64,000 bases of DNA, taken from the NCBI RefSeq assembly GCF_000171815.1, contig NZ_ABGR01000012.1, forward strand, positions 1 through 64,000. The letters are read 5' to 3'. A program made the position numbers and the translations under genes. The notes beneath the pieces were generated by a model. It did no database searches and was not told the origin of the DNA. It worked only from the letters and a program-made list of their open reading frames with translations. Source of the stretch: Vibrio sp. AND4. Its GTDB lineage: Bacteria; Pseudomonadota; Gammaproteobacteria; Enterobacterales; Vibrionaceae. Shown here piece after piece: positions 54,713 to 64,000 of this stretch (within the stretch, counting starts at the first letter, position 1; each line of letters opens with the position of its first letter).

Positions 54713-55924
54713 ATGACAATGGAAAATAAAGTAGAGCGCGGTTTATTCGATGAGGTCATGGTGCCTTGCTATAACCCAATGGAAATGGTCCCCGTTAAAG
54801 GCAAAGGCTCACGCGTCTGGGATCAGAACGGCAATGAATACATCGACTTCGCTGGCGGGATCGCAGTGAGTTGCCTTGGTCACTGTCACCCAGTCATGGT
54901 GAATGCATTGACTGAGCAAGGTAACAAGCTCTGGCATCTAAGTAATGTGATGACCAATGAGCCTGCATTGAGATTGGCGAAGAAGTTAACAGAAGTCAGC
55001 TTTGCCGAGCGGGTATTTTTTGCCAACTCTGGTGCGGAAGCGAACGAAGCGGCGCTGAAGTTAGCACGCCGTTACGCGGCCGACGTTCATAGCAATGAAA
55101 AGTCAGAAATCATCGCATTCAAACAAGGCTTCCATGGTCGTACTTTCTTCACCGTAACAGTAGGCGGTCAAGCGGCTTACTCAGACGGTTTTGGTCCCAA
55201 GCCGGGTGATGTTACTCACCTTCCTTATAACGATATCGAAGCACTTCAAGCACACATGTCTGAGCGCACTTGTGCGGTAATGATGGAGCCTCTGCAAGGT
55301 GAGGGTGGCATCATTCCACCAACGCCTGAGTTCGCTCAAGCGGTTCGTGAGCTGTGTGACAAACACAATGCACTGCTGATCTTCGATGAGGTTCAAACAG
55401 GTAACGGTCGAACGGGGCACTTCTATGCATACCAAGGCTTGGGTATTACGCCAGACATCCTAAGCACGGCTAAGTCGTTAGGCGGCGGTTTCCCTATTGG
55501 TGCCATGCTGACGACAGCAAAACTGGCTGAGCACATGAAAGTGGGCACGCACGGTTCGACTTACGGTGGTAACCCGCTCGCGTGTGCAGTTGCAGAAGCG
55601 GTTGTTGATGAAGTGACGAAACCAGAAGTACTGGCAGGCGTACTCGAGCGTGAAACGATGTTTCGTGAAGGTCTAGAGAAGATCAACGCGAAATACCATA
55701 TTTTCTCGGAAGTGCGCGGCAAGGGTCTACTGCTTGGCGCTGCACTGAATGAAGATTGGCAAGGGCGTGCGCGTGATGTACTGGTTGCGGCAGGTAAACA
55801 AGGTCTCATGGTGTTGGTTGCGGGTGCCAACGTCGTACGTTTCACACCATCACTCGTGATCACACCACAAGAAATCGAAGAAGGTTTGGCGAAGCTGGAT
55901 AAAGCGATCGCAACGCTGGTTTAA
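54713..55924 (+). CDS. argD: Acetylornithine/succinylornithine aminotransferase
   Basis: A 403-aa class III PLP aminotransferase. [16 protein letters not shown] binds cofactor phosphate, [14 protein letters not shown] carries the PLP-contacting Asp, and [13 protein letters not shown] holds the catalytic Lys. It can act in arginine synthesis (ArgD) and in arginine breakdown (AstC); its position before astA and astD supports a dual role. AAGGA lies 7 bp before the ATG. Confidence 0.95.
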   Translation: MTMENKVERGLFDEVMVPCYNPMEMVPVKGKGSRVWDQNGNEYIDFAGGIAVSCLGHCHPVMVNALTEQGNKLWHLSNVMTNEPALRLAKKLTEVSFAERVFFANSGAEANEAALKLARRYAADVHSNEKSEIIAFKQGFHGRTFFTVTVGGQAAYSDGFGPKPGDVTHLPYNDIEALQAHMSERTCAVMMEPLQGEGGIIPPTPEFAQAVRELCDKHNALLIFDEVQTGNGRTGHFYAYQGLGITPDILSTAKSLGGGFPIGAMLTTAKLAEHMKVGTHGSTYGGNPLACAVAEAVVDEVTKPEVLAGVLERETMFREGLEKINAKYHIFSEVRGKGLLLGAALNEDWQGRARDVLVAAGKQGLMVLVAGANVVRFTPSLVITPQEIEEGLAKLDKAIATLV

Positions 55925-56032
55925 GCGCGAACGCCATTTATCGCTAACCTAGACGCCCTCATCAAGGAACTTTGATGGGGGCATTGTTCCTAAAATATAG
56001 TTAGGATCTTCCTGCATCAGGAGGGAATATTG

Positions 56033-57052
56033 ATGCTAGTAGTTCGCCCTATCACAATGTCAGATTATGACGCGCTGCACACTTGTGCGGTTGAGTCAGG
56101 TCATGGTTTTACATCTCTACCGGTTAACGAAGAACTGTTAACCAATCGAATCAAACACTCAGAATACAGTTTTGGCAAACCTGACGTTAAGGAAGCTGGT
56201 GATGAAGGCTACCTAATGGTCGGCTTTGAGTCAGAGACTGGAGAGGTTGCTGGCACCACAGGTATTGAAGCCTCAATTGGGTGGGATGTGCCTTTCTACT
56301 CTTATCACATCAGCAAAGTCGTGCATTCTTCACCTAAGCTCGGCGTAAACAACGTGGTGAAGTTGCTGACGTTTGGTAATAACTACACGGGTAACAGTGA
56401 AATATGTACCTTGTTCCTCCGTGAGAAATTCCGTGGAGGTTTGAACGGACGTTTGATGTCCAAATGTCGTTTCCTAATGATGGCAGAGCACCCAGAGCGT
56501 TTTTCGGAAACCATCTTTGCCGAAATGCGCGGAGTGTCCGATGAGCACGGTAATTCACCATTCTGGCAATGGCTTCAAGAGCATTTCTTTTCTATCGATT
56601 TTACGCTGGCGGATTACCTAACGGGTATCGGTAAGAAGGGGTTTATTGCCGATTTGATGCCGAAGTTGCCAATCTATATCAACTTGCTTAGCCCAGAAGC
56701 ACAAGCGGTGATTGGTAAGGTGCACGATAACACGCGCCCAGCATTAAAGCTGCTTGAACGTGAAGGGTTTACCAACCGTGGTTACGTCGACATTTTCGAC
56801 GGTGGTCCGACGGTAGAGTGTGACCTGCGTAATATCGAATCGGTTCGTCATTCATTCCGTGCACAAGTCAAAATCTCCGAGCACACCAGCACGCAAGATT
56901 TCTTAATGTGTAACTCTTCATTTGAGAACTTTCGTGCAGCGGCGGCGAAAGCGGCGTATGACGCAGAAACGCAAAGTGTTGTTCTTGCCCCAGAACTGGC
57001 AGATGCACTCTTGGTTGAGGAAGGTGATTTTGTTCGCCTTCTTCCGCAGTAA
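56033..57052 (+). CDS. astA: Arginine N-succinyltransferase
   Basis: A 339-aa acyl-CoA transferase (GNAT-like fold) that begins the AST pathway of arginine catabolism. LVVRPITMSDYDAL, SLPVNEELLTNRI and FRGGLNGRLMSKCRFL are family stretches. The start at 56033 follows a strong AGGAGG; the TTG one codon earlier is less likely. astD follows after 28 bp. Confidence 0.96.
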   Translation: MLVVRPITMSDYDALHTCAVESGHGFTSLPVNEELLTNRIKHSEYSFGKPDVKEAGDEGYLMVGFESETGEVAGTTGIEASIGWDVPFYSYHISKVVHSSPKLGVNNVVKLLTFGNNYTGNSEICTLFLREKFRGGLNGRLMSKCRFLMMAEHPERFSETIFAEMRGVSDEHGNSPFWQWLQEHFFSIDFTLADYLTGIGKKGFIADLMPKLPIYINLLSPEAQAVIGKVHDNTRPALKLLEREGFTNRGYVDIFDGGPTVECDLRNIESVRHSFRAQVKISEHTSTQDFLMCNSSFENFRAAAAKAAYDAETQSVVLAPELADALLVEEGDFVRLLPQ

Positions 57053-57080
57053 CTGACGACAGGATTTAAGGACAGAAATA

Positions 57081-58538
57081 ATGACACATTGGATTGCAGG
57101 TGAATGGGTACAAGGGCAGGGAGAAGCATTTACGTCTCTGTCGCCATACAATCAAGAAGTGATTTGGCAAGGCAACGGCGCGACAGTAGAGCAGGTTAAT
57201 CAAGCGGTGTCTGCGGCGCGTGAGGCGTTCATTGATTGGAAGAAGCGCCCATTTGCAGAACGTGAAGCGATCGTGTTGGCTTTTGCTGAGAAAGTAAAAG
57301 AGCACAGCGAAACTATCGCCGAAGTGATAGCGAAAGAAACGGGCAAGCCGATTTGGGAAACACGCACTGAAGCAGCGGCAATGGCGGGTAAAATCGCCAT
57401 TTCTATCCGCGCTTACCACGATCGTACAGGTGAAGCTGCCCGCGAAGCCGCAGGTAACCAAATTGTATTGCGTCACCGCCCATTAGGTGTGATGGCGGTT
57501 TTCGGGCCTTATAACTTCCCTGCTCACTTACCAAACGGTCATATCGTGCCAGCCTTATTGGCTGGTAACACTGTGGTCTTCAAGCCATCTGAGCAAACGC
57601 CATGGGCGGGTGAATTGGCCATGAAACTTTGGGAAGAAGTGGGTTTGCCAAAAGGTGTGATCAACCTCGTTCAAGGTGCGAAGGAGACGGGTATTGCACT
57701 AGCCGATGCGAAAGGCATCGATGGGGTATTGTTCACCGGGAGTGCAAATACGGGGCATGTTTTACATCGCCAATTTGCTGGTCAGCCGGGTAAGATGCTG
57801 GCACTGGAGATGGGTGGCAACAACCCTATGGTCATCTCGGATAATTACGGTGACTTAGATGCCACGGTTTATACCATTATTCAATCCGCTTTCATTAGCG
57901 CAGGGCAACGTTGTACCTGTGCACGTCGTCTGTATATCCCATTTGGTGACAAAGGGGATGCCGTTGTTGAAAAACTGGTGGCAGCGACGAGTAATATTTG
58001 CGTTGACCAGCCATTTGCAGAACCTGCCCCCTTTATGGGACCACAAATTTCGCTCGCGGCAGCTAAGTTCATTCTCGACGCACAAGCGAACTTACAAGCA
58101 CTTGGTGGCGAAAGCTTGATTGAAGCGAAAGCGGGCAAAGCGGCGTTTGTTTCTCCAGGCATCATCGATGTGACAAACGTTGCTGAGTTGCCGGATGAAG
58201 AATACTTCGGTCCGCTTCTACAAGTCGTGCGCTACCAAGGGCTAGAAAGAGCCGTAGATCTGGCCAATGATACGCGCTTTGGCTTATCAGCCGGTTTAGT
58301 TTCAACTGACGACCGAGAGTGGGAATACTTTGTTGATCACATACGTGCAGGCATAGTGAACCGCAACCGTCAGCTGACTGGGGCAAGTGGCGATGCGCCA
58401 TTTGGTGGTCCGGGGGCGTCAGGTAATTTGCGTCCAAGTGCCTACTATGCCGCAGACTACTGTGCATACCCAATGGCCTCAATGGAAGGACAAGAGACGG
58501 TCTTGCCAACGACATTGAGCCCAGGTGTTAGTCTGTAA
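57081..58538 (+). CDS. astD: N-succinylglutamate 5-semialdehyde dehydrogenase
   Basis: A 485-aa NAD-dependent aldehyde dehydrogenase. The catalytic Glu is in [10 protein letters not shown] and the nucleophilic Cys in [20 protein letters not shown] is the Rossmann region. It oxidises succinylglutamate semialdehyde in the AST pathway. astB and astE do not follow. Confidence 0.96.
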   Translation: MTHWIAGEWVQGQGEAFTSLSPYNQEVIWQGNGATVEQVNQAVSAAREAFIDWKKRPFAEREAIVLAFAEKVKEHSETIAEVIAKETGKPIWETRTEAAAMAGKIAISIRAYHDRTGEAAREAAGNQIVLRHRPLGVMAVFGPYNFPAHLPNGHIVPALLAGNTVVFKPSEQTPWAGELAMKLWEEVGLPKGVINLVQGAKETGIALADAKGIDGVLFTGSANTGHVLHRQFAGQPGKMLALEMGGNNPMVISDNYGDLDATVYTIIQSAFISAGQRCTCARRLYIPFGDKGDAVVEKLVAATSNICVDQPFAEPAPFMGPQISLAAAKFILDAQANLQALGGESLIEAKAGKAAFVSPGIIDVTNVAELPDEEYFGPLLQVVRYQGLERAVDLANDTRFGLSAGLVSTDDREWEYFVDHIRAGIVNRNRQLTGASGDAPFGGPGASGNLRPSAYYAADYCAYPMASMEGQETVLPTTLSPGVSL

Positions 58539-58550
58539 TCGAGTAATACT

Positions 58551-58577
58551 AAGCGGCGAAAAGGTATCGCCGCTTCT
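58551..58577 (+). terminator. Hairpin after astD
   Basis: AAGCGGCGA and TCGCCGCTT pair around a short loop; only a weak pyrimidine-rich tail follows, so termination is probable but not certain. Confidence 0.65.
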
Positions 58578-58795
58578 ACCTGTCAGAGTGATTTATCAAG
58601 TTAGGATTCCGGTAAGCGCACTGGCAAACGTCAAAGGCGAGCTCAAGACTCTCCAGTGCGTGACTGACTGGCATTTATGCCTGACATACCGTCGAGGGAA
58701 AATGATCACACGTTCTAGATTTTATGCCGCTTTGTGGCTGCGAACTCAGGATAATGTCCCTCTTACCTCCCTACATTTCATAACAAGGAGTCGTT

Positions 58796-59587
58796 ATGAC
58801 GCCCGATGTATTATTTGAATCGCTCTGGCAAGACTATATCCAACGCCTTTGCCCTTCTGCCGCTAAAGTTCATCAACTTCTTCAAGAAGATGAGCCGCTC
58901 ATTAATGATCATATTGCGCTACGTACGTTTAATGTTGAGCCTCTAGGTATTGAAACGTTAGCCAAGCCATTCTTGGCGGTAGGTTACAAAGCTTGTGGCG
59001 ATTACGTATTTGAAAGCAAAAAACTGGTCGCAAAGCATTTTGAACATCCAGATCCTAAGCAACCTAAAGTTTTCATCAGTGAATTGAAGGTGGATGAGTG
59101 CTCTTCAGAGCTACAAACTATCGTTCATCGGTTAGTCGAGCAGATCAAGGTGTCCAAGTTGCAAGGCAGTGATTTCTTGTACGGCGGACGTTTGTGGGAC
59201 CTTAGTTATGCGGATTTCCAAACCTTGGCGAAAGAGAGTGAATACGCTTCTTGGCTTGCTGCGCACGGTTACGGAGCAAACCACTTTACAGTTAGTGTGA
59301 ATCAACTCGACCAGTATCAAGAAGTGAAGCAAGTTAATGACTACCTGCGCACAACAGGCTTCACTATCAACGAGAATGGCGGTGAAGTAAAAGGTACGCC
59401 AGAGGTGTTATTAGAGCAATCATCAACCATGGCAGACAAAGTGCCAGTTACCTTTACGGAAGGCATTGAGGTGATTCCTGGTGGCTTCTATGAGTTTGCT
59501 AAGCGTTACCCAATGGATAACGGTGAGTTGTACCCGGGATTTGTGGCTGCATCGGCGGATAAGATCTTCGAGAGCACCAACGGGTAA
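58796..59587 (+). CDS. DUF1338-family protein
   Basis: A 263-aa protein of the DUF1338 (HglS/YdcJ-like) fold, related to glyoxalase/dioxygenase metalloenzymes. Candidate metal and substrate residues are in INDHIALRTFN, SDFLYGGRLWDLSY and GANHFTVSVN; GGFYEFAKRYP is near the C-terminus. Longer relatives are 2-oxoadipate dioxygenases of lysine breakdown. Its place just after astD suggests a link to amino-acid catabolism, an inference. AAGGAG precedes the ATG. Confidence 0.8.
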   Translation: MTPDVLFESLWQDYIQRLCPSAAKVHQLLQEDEPLINDHIALRTFNVEPLGIETLAKPFLAVGYKACGDYVFESKKLVAKHFEHPDPKQPKVFISELKVDECSSELQTIVHRLVEQIKVSKLQGSDFLYGGRLWDLSYADFQTLAKESEYASWLAAHGYGANHFTVSVNQLDQYQEVKQVNDYLRTTGFTINENGGEVKGTPEVLLEQSSTMADKVPVTFTEGIEVIPGGFYEFAKRYPMDNGELYPGFVAASADKIFESTNG

Positions 59588-59601
59588 AGAAGAGGCGAGA
59601 A

Positions 59602-60009
59602 CGGGCTACGCCCTAGAGATGCGGGAACGCTTCGCTTCGAGAGGCTTACACTCTGGAGTGTTGAAGGCTTCAGCTTTGAAGGTTGGAGTTTGTTGGAATG
59701 CGAGAGCGGGCTACGCCCTAGAGATGCGGGGACGCTTCGCTTCGAGAGGCTTACACTCTGGAGTGTTGAAGGCTTCAGCTTTGAAGGTTGGAGTTTGTTG
59801 GAATGCGAGAGCGGGCTACGCCCTAGAGATGCGGGGACGCTTCGCTTCGGGAGTTTTACATTCTGGAGTGTTGAAGGCTTCAGCTTTAAAGGTTGGAGTT
59901 TGTTGGAATGCGAGAGTAGAGATGCGGGAACGCTTCGCTTCGAGAGGTTTACACTCTGGAGTGTTGAAGGCTTCAGTTTTAAAGGTTGGAGTTTGTTGGA
60001 ATGCGAGAA
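59602..60009. repeat. Tandem array of a 105-bp hairpin-rich unit
   Basis: Four units start at 59602, 59707, 59812 and 59917, followed by a partial copy. The first three are 105 bp; the fourth lacks the GGGCTACGCCC hairpin and is 93 bp. Each full unit holds several short palindromes: GGGCTACGCCC, ACACTCTGGAGTGT, GAAGGCTTC and CTTCAGCTTTGAAG. The array lies between the DUF1338 gene and crp. Because 105 is divisible by three, several frames stay open, but codon content argues against a real protein. Confidence 0.9.
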
Positions 60010-60200
60010 CGCTTCGCTTTGGAAGAGTTGAATACTCGCAATTTAATTGGGCTTTGTCTTGAAGGACGAAGTCCGCTCTCGGAACGCAGTGTTCCCAATT
60101 CTCGGCTCTTTGTCTTTTCATCTCAAAGGACGAAGTCCGATCCTGAAGCGTAGCGTTCTCGGTTCTCGGTTCTCGATTCTTTGTTTCCCGTTCCCGCTTC
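60010..60200. repeat. Further palindromic repeat segments
   Basis: GGACGAAGTCC occurs twice (near 60063 and 60127), with GAACGCAGTGTTC and GAAGCGTAGCGTTC and T/C-rich repeats such as TTCTCGGTTCTCGG. It looks like a REP-like extension of the tandem array. Confidence 0.7.
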
Positions 60201-60201
60201 C

Positions 60202-60243
60202 CAAAAAAGAAAAAGCCACCAAACTTGCATTTGGTGGCTTTTA
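60202..60243 (-). terminator. Rho-independent terminator of crp
   Basis: AAAGCCACCAAA (60211-60222) pairs with TTTGGTGGCTTT (60229-60240). Reading on the minus strand, a T-rich run follows. Confidence 0.9.
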
Positions 60244-60266
60244 AATTTTTTAAACGATAATCGGAA

Positions 60267-60899
60267 TTAACGAGTTCCGTAAACAACGATAGTTTTGCCG
60301 TGGGCAGAAATTAGGTTCTGCTCTTCTAGCATCTTCAAGATACGACCTACAGTCTCACGAGAACAGCCAACGATTTGACCGATTTCTTGACGAGTGATCT
60401 TGATTTGCATACCGTCTGGGTGCGTCATCGCATCTGGCTGCTTAGCAAGGTTCAGAAGAGTCTGAGCGATACGACCAGTTACGTCAAGGAACGCGAGATC
60501 ACCTACTTTTTGGCTCGTAACTTGTAGTCGACGAGCCATTTGTGCTGACAGGCGCATTAAGATGTCTGGATTAACTTGAATCAACTGACGGAATTTCTTG
60601 AAAGAAATCTCAGCTACCTCACAAGGAGATTTAGCACGAACCCAAGCGGTACGCTCTTGGTCTTCTTCGAATAAACCAAGTTCACCAATGAAGTCGCCCT
60701 GGTTGAGGTAAGAAAGGATCATCTCCTTACCTTCTTCGTCTTTGATAAGAACCGCAACAGAACCTTTAACAATGTAGTACAAAGTCTCTGCTTTCTCGCC
60801 CGCGTGAATCAGCGTGCTTTTCGATGGGTACTTATGAATATGACAGTGTGAAAGAAACCACTCTAGTGTCGGGTCGGTTTGAGGTTTACCTAGAACCAT
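60267..60899 (-). CDS. crp: cAMP receptor protein
   Basis: A 210-aa global regulator of carbon use. cAMP domain with [22 protein letters not shown] (phosphate-binding cassette), then the dimer helix and the DNA-binding helix-turn-helix [20 protein letters not shown], whose recognition residues R, E and R match E. coli CRP. It would target the CRP-like sites noted in this window. Confidence 0.98.
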   Translation of the reverse strand: MVLGKPQTDPTLEWFLSHCHIHKYPSKSTLIHAGEKAETLYYIVKGSVAVLIKDEEGKEMILSYLNQGDFIGELGLFEEDQERTAWVRAKSPCEVAEISFKKFRQLIQVNPDILMRLSAQMARRLQVTSQKVGDLAFLDVTGRIAQTLLNLAKQPDAMTHPDGMQIKITRQEIGQIVGCSRETVGRILKMLEEQNLISAHGKTIVVYGTR

Positions 60900-61088
60900 A
60901 ATATCTCACTTCCTCTGCAGGGTACGCTTGCGCTATCCGTATTCCAGCAAGCCTGAATTAGCCTACTAGGATAAGAGGACTTTATCTATGCTGCAAGCTC
61001 TCTTGTATCTCAGTTCGAAATAGTATCCTTTTTCAGAAACTATTTCTTGATTTTAATCGTGCCATGATGGAGATTTTCTAAGCAAAAT

Positions 61089-61104
61089 TGTGCACATGAT
61101 CACG
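61089..61104. promoter_or_regulatory. CRP-like site upstream of crp
   Basis: TGTGCACATGATCACG resembles TGTGA-N6-TCACA with two mismatches. It is 190 bp before the crp start, fitting autoregulation as known in E. coli. Confidence 0.5.
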
Positions 61105-61136
61105 GTATGAAAAGTAAGCACTCAAATAAGGGTACT

Positions 61137-62006
61137 TTAGCCAATTTTCCCTGTTTCTATCAGTTGCTGAAGAATCGGTCTCACTATGAGTTCCACGGCA
61201 AAGCTCATCTTCCCTCCCGGCACCACAATAGTGTTATGACGAGACATAAATGAGCCATCAATCATTGCCAGTAGGTAGGGGAAGTCGACATTTTTGATAC
61301 CGCGTAGACGTATTACCACGAAGCTTTCATCCAAACTCGGGATGCCTTTGGCGTCGAGTGGGTTGGAAGTATCAACGGTGGGGACACGCTGGAAGTTGAT
61401 GTGCGTGCGTGAGAACTGTGGCGTAATGTAGTTCAGATAATCGTCCATCGAGCGCACAATGGAATCCATCACCGCTTCTCTTGAATGACCACGATCGCGC
61501 GTGTCACGAACGAATTTTTGAATCCATTCCAAGTTCACGATTGGCACCATGCCGATCAAAAAATCGACGTGACGTGCCACATTCACATCGCCATCCACCA
61601 CACCTCCGTGCAAACCCTCATAGAACAGCAGATCGCTATTCTCTGGTAGGTCTTGCCAAGGTGTGAAGGTGCCCGGCATTTGGTTATATGGGACGGCCTC
61701 ATCAAAGGTGTGTAGATAGCGGCGCACGCTGCCACGACCATCTTCACCAAACTGACGGAAGAAAGTCTCTAGTCCAGAAAAGTCATTGGCTTGAGGGCCA
61801 AAGTAGCTGATGTGTTTGCCTTGCTCACGCGCTTTGCGAATCTCGACATCCATCTCTGGACGTGTAAAGCGGTGGAAGCTATCACCTTCGACCCACGCTG
61901 GTTTGACGTTCATCATATTGAACATCTTACGGAAGGCTTCAGAAGTGGTGGTGGTACCGGCACCGGACGAGCCAGTAACCGCAATAATAGGGTGTTTCGC
62001 TGACAT
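61137..62006 (-). CDS. prkB: Phosphoribulokinase-like protein PrkB
   Basis: A 289-aa P-loop kinase (VTGSSGAGTTTTSEAF) of the phosphoribulokinase/uridine kinase family. Gammaproteobacterial PrkB sits beside crp, yheU and yheT, as here, without RuBisCO, and its physiological substrate is unsettled. The start at 62006 (MSAKHPIIAVTG) is chosen by similarity; the 30 codons upstream are not conserved. Confidence 0.93.
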   Translation of the reverse strand: MSAKHPIIAVTGSSGAGTTTTSEAFRKMFNMMNVKPAWVEGDSFHRFTRPEMDVEIRKAREQGKHISYFGPQANDFSGLETFFRQFGEDGRGSVRRYLHTFDEAVPYNQMPGTFTPWQDLPENSDLLFYEGLHGGVVDGDVNVARHVDFLIGMVPIVNLEWIQKFVRDTRDRGHSREAVMDSIVRSMDDYLNYITPQFSRTHINFQRVPTVDTSNPLDAKGIPSLDESFVVIRLRGIKNVDFPYLLAMIDGSFMSRHNTIVVPGGKMSFAVELIVRPILQQLIETGKIG

Positions 62007-62130
62007 GACAAACCTTGTCGAAAAATACTTACCTGTAGAGTGCAGCACACGTATGCTGCACAGTCGATGCCCCACTATAGCACGTAACCAAACCATATTA
62101 TCGAGTAGGATACGGTGAAATGTGAAGGGA

Positions 62131-62343
62131 CTAAAACTTTGCTTTTAGTTGAATATCAACCGTTTCATGAAGTTCAGAAAATACGATAACCGCTTCGCTT
62201 TTCTCTAGTTGGTTTTTGACTTGATCGATTTTACTCTGCAATGAAGTTTCCACCGAGCCGTAGTCGGTCCCTTCACGAAGGACGAATTCTCGGATCAAGC
62301 TTTCAAGCGTCTCTGGCTCAATGTCTTGCCACGGAATGATCAT
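62131..62343 (-). CDS. yheU: YheU-family protein (UPF0270)
   Basis: A 70-aa soluble protein beginning [29 protein letters not shown], the UPF0270 signature. Function unknown. Flanked by prkB and yheT, the conserved family context. Confidence 0.93.
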   Translation of the reverse strand: MIIPWQDIEPETLESLIREFVLREGTDYGSVETSLQSKIDQVKNQLEKSEAVIVFSELHETVDIQLKAKF

Positions 62344-62412
62344 AAATACCTCAAAATTTTATGATGTTTAAGTGCGCCTTTTAGATTGTTGATGTCGGCG
62401 CATCCTAGTAGT

Positions 62413-63420
62413 TTACTGTGTTTGTGGCTTGGATACAGCACAAAGGTGTTCCGCGGCGATACTTTCGTAGTAGGCTGGCAGTGCCTCTTCCAACCAGAAT
62501 TTAGGTTTTAGAGCTGTGCCTGCGAGGAAGCCAACGTGACCACCATGTTCGTAAAGTCGATAGTCTATGTTGTCTGGCAGCACAAATTTCGGAATGACTT
62601 CGTCGGTCATGAAAGGATCGTCTTTGGCATGGATGATCAGTGTTGGTAGGGTGATCTGCTGTAACTTGCTTAAGCCAGAACATTGATCGTAATAGTCTTG
62701 TGCGTCTTTAAAGCCATGCAGAGGGGCGGTGATCAGATCGTCAAACTCATACAATCGAGTCACGCGTTTGATTGAATTATATGACAGCGCTAACTCTCCG
62801 TGGATTAAGTCGTGTTTTTGTAGCGCGTTGCGTTTGAGCGAAGAGAGTAAGTAGCGTCGGTAAACTTTGGAAAAGCCTTGTTCAATCCGGTTGGCGCATG
62901 CAGCCAAGTCTAATGGTGCAGAGACAATGGTCGCGGCACTTAAGATGGGATCGTCTTTGTATTGAGCTAAGTAGTTCGCCAACATATTACCGCCAAGGGA
63001 GATCCCGACAGCCACTTTAGGATTATTTGGAAATTGCCTGTCGAGCTGCTCAAGAAAAAAACGAGCGTCCGTCACTTCACCAGAATGATAGGCGCGGGCT
63101 TTTTTGTTCGGTTTTCCGCTGCAACCACGAAAATGCATCATCACGGATAGCCAACCCCGTTTTGAGAAGGCGTTCATTAAACCATTAGCATAAGGACTGT
63201 AGAAACAGCCTTCTAGCCCATGAAATAGGACGAAGATCGGTTTGTTGTGTGCGGCTTTGGAACCGGGTTGTTGCGACCACGCCAAATCGAGGAAGTCACC
63301 ATCTGGTGTATCGAGTGTTTGCCAAATAGGCGTAAATAACGCTTTCTTGCGGATAAAACGTGGTAGTAGCGTTTGGAGATGCGGGTTTTTAATCCCGGTG
63401 GCTGCGAAAAATTGTGTCAT
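62413..63420 (-). CDS. yheT: YheT-family alpha/beta hydrolase
   Basis: A 335-aa hydrolase. The nucleophile elbow is GISLGGNMLANYL (Ser), the acid region is IHAKDDPFM and the catalytic His is in HGGHVGFL. LFHGLEGCFYSPYANGLM near the N-terminus is a family mark. Probable esterase; substrate unknown. Lies upstream of yheU on the same strand. Confidence 0.93.
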   Translation of the reverse strand: MTQFFAATGIKNPHLQTLLPRFIRKKALFTPIWQTLDTPDGDFLDLAWSQQPGSKAAHNKPIFVLFHGLEGCFYSPYANGLMNAFSKRGWLSVMMHFRGCSGKPNKKARAYHSGEVTDARFFLEQLDRQFPNNPKVAVGISLGGNMLANYLAQYKDDPILSAATIVSAPLDLAACANRIEQGFSKVYRRYLLSSLKRNALQKHDLIHGELALSYNSIKRVTRLYEFDDLITAPLHGFKDAQDYYDQCSGLSKLQQITLPTLIIHAKDDPFMTDEVIPKFVLPDNIDYRLYEHGGHVGFLAGTALKPKFWLEEALPAYYESIAAEHLCAVSKPQTQ

Positions 63421-63515
63421 ACCTAACTGCTCTCATACGGTCCTTCAATGTTCGCTGAAGAAATTATTAATATAATTCTTTATAAGTATAGATATTTTAC
63501 TGGTTTATGACGGAT

Positions 63516-63995
63516 TTATGGATACTTAACGTTTGGTACGGGCATAGAGAATGCCTGTTGCAAATGTTCTCCCCCCAATTGACGACAGTACCTAAGCGTC
63601 AATGGATCGCCATCATTTTTGACTAATTTTAGCGAGTTGACGCAGTCGACTAGATCTGATTGTTGCTGCTTTTCGAGTTGTAATTCGAACTGCAATGCTT
63701 TGCGATAAAGTGTGTCATTAACTTGTGATTTGAGGTGGCGACGAAGTTCGCGATAGGCGTGGAGGAGGGCTTCGCTTCGACCAAGGCAGCTTTGCACTAA
63801 GTGCCAATCCTGTTCTTGGAAAATAACCCGCTGCTCATCGAGCCATCTGAGCAGCAGCAGTAGATTGACGTTACCGTGGTAGTTGTTTTGTAATGATAAG
63901 CACGCTTCCTTTACTTCTCGTACACCATAAAATTGCAGACTGAACTGCCAAAGGTGTTCTAAGGTGAGAGTGTATTCTGCATGCTTGTTTGTCAT
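63516..63995 (-). CDS. TIGR02444-family protein of unknown function
   Basis: A 159-aa, mostly helical protein with the pattern LWQFSLQFYGVREVKEACLSLQNNYHGNVNLLLLLRWLD, typical of the TIGR02444/DUF2390 family, whose members often lie near yheT and the ABC-F protein YheS. No function known. Its start codon is 5 bp from the window's right edge, so upstream context is missing. Confidence 0.8.
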   Translation of the reverse strand: MTNKHAEYTLTLEHLWQFSLQFYGVREVKEACLSLQNNYHGNVNLLLLLRWLDEQRVIFQEQDWHLVQSCLGRSEALLHAYRELRRHLKSQVNDTLYRKALQFELQLEKQQQSDLVDCVNSLKLVKNDGDPLTLRYCRQLGGEHLQQAFSMPVPNVKYP

Positions 63996-64000
63996 TGATT

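Noticed and set aside
57066..57476. 136-aa minus-strand frame inside astD
   Set aside because: Antisense shadow; astD is clearly coding.
58525..58818. 97-aa plus-strand frame between astD and the DUF1338 gene
   Set aside because: It covers the astD hairpin and the DUF1338 ribosome-binding site; no motif.
59602..60009. CRISPR array in the repeat region
   Set aside because: Units are directly adjacent with no unique spacers, and no cas genes are present.
59816..60286. 156-aa minus-strand frame through the hairpin array
   Set aside because: Low-complexity translation of the repeat and the crp terminator; overlaps the end of crp.

Overview
The window is chromosomal DNA of a Vibrio, most likely chromosome 1 of a Harveyi-clade species (V. 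parahaemolyticus/alginolyticus type). The evidence is MotX (a sodium-driven flagellar motor protein) with a Vibrio-type sigma-28 promoter, an Xds-like secreted nuclease ending in a GlyGly-CTERM-like tail, a VC2662-like protein beside groESL, and housekeeping gene order shared with gammaproteobacteria. Species assignment is inference. About 55 protein genes are almost all housekeeping. I see no prophage, insertion sequence, integron or CRISPR array.

Layout. 1-4.3 kb: cpxP, a frameshifted fieF, pfkA and a MATE exporter. 4.4-9.8 kb: groES-groEL with a heat-shock-like promoter, a VC2662-like secreted protein, an MgtC-type membrane protein, then divergent epmB and efp. 10.2-15.4 kb: frdABCD on the minus strand, facing away from epmA and a VanZ-like protein, with a CRP/FNR-like palindrome between. 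15.4-26.8 kb: a TetR regulator, a DHH protein, envC, cysE-gpsA-secB-yibN, gpmM, an EamA transporter, psd and rsgA. 26.9-30.4 kb: orn, an alternating tRNA-Gly/tRNA-fMet array that decays into three tRNA-Gly-like relics, a gene-free AT-rich stretch with DnaA-box-like sites, then queG. 30.6-39.8 kb: tsaE-amiB-mutL-miaA-hfq-hflX-hflK-hflC. 39.9-49.7 kb: a DUF2065 gene, purA, motX, hmp and nsrR (divergent), rnr-rlmB, gph-trpS. 49.7-64 kb: a lipoprotein, xds, pabA, argD/astC-astA-astD, a DUF1338 gene, a 105-bp tandem hairpin repeat, crp, prkB, yheU, yheT and a TIGR02444-type gene.

How the genes work together. EF-P and two of its modification enzymes (EpmB, EpmA) lie within 6 kb, separated by fumarate reductase. 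Anaerobic and carbon control converge here: crp itself, CRP-like sites at frd, xds and crp, and the FNR-like core at frd. NsrR and Hmp form a nitric-oxide sensing and detoxification pair with two operator-like sequences between them. ArgD/AstC, AstA and AstD form part of the arginine succinyltransferase pathway; astB and astE are not here.

The most interesting non-coding region is 28.2-29.2 kb. The tRNA-Gly array decays into relics, followed by a gene-free stretch before queG that holds two perfect DnaA boxes in inverted orientation and several near matches. In E. coli the DnaA-titrating locus datA lies in this same tRNA-Gly/queG neighbourhood, so this may be a Vibrio datA counterpart. That is inference and needs DnaA-binding data.
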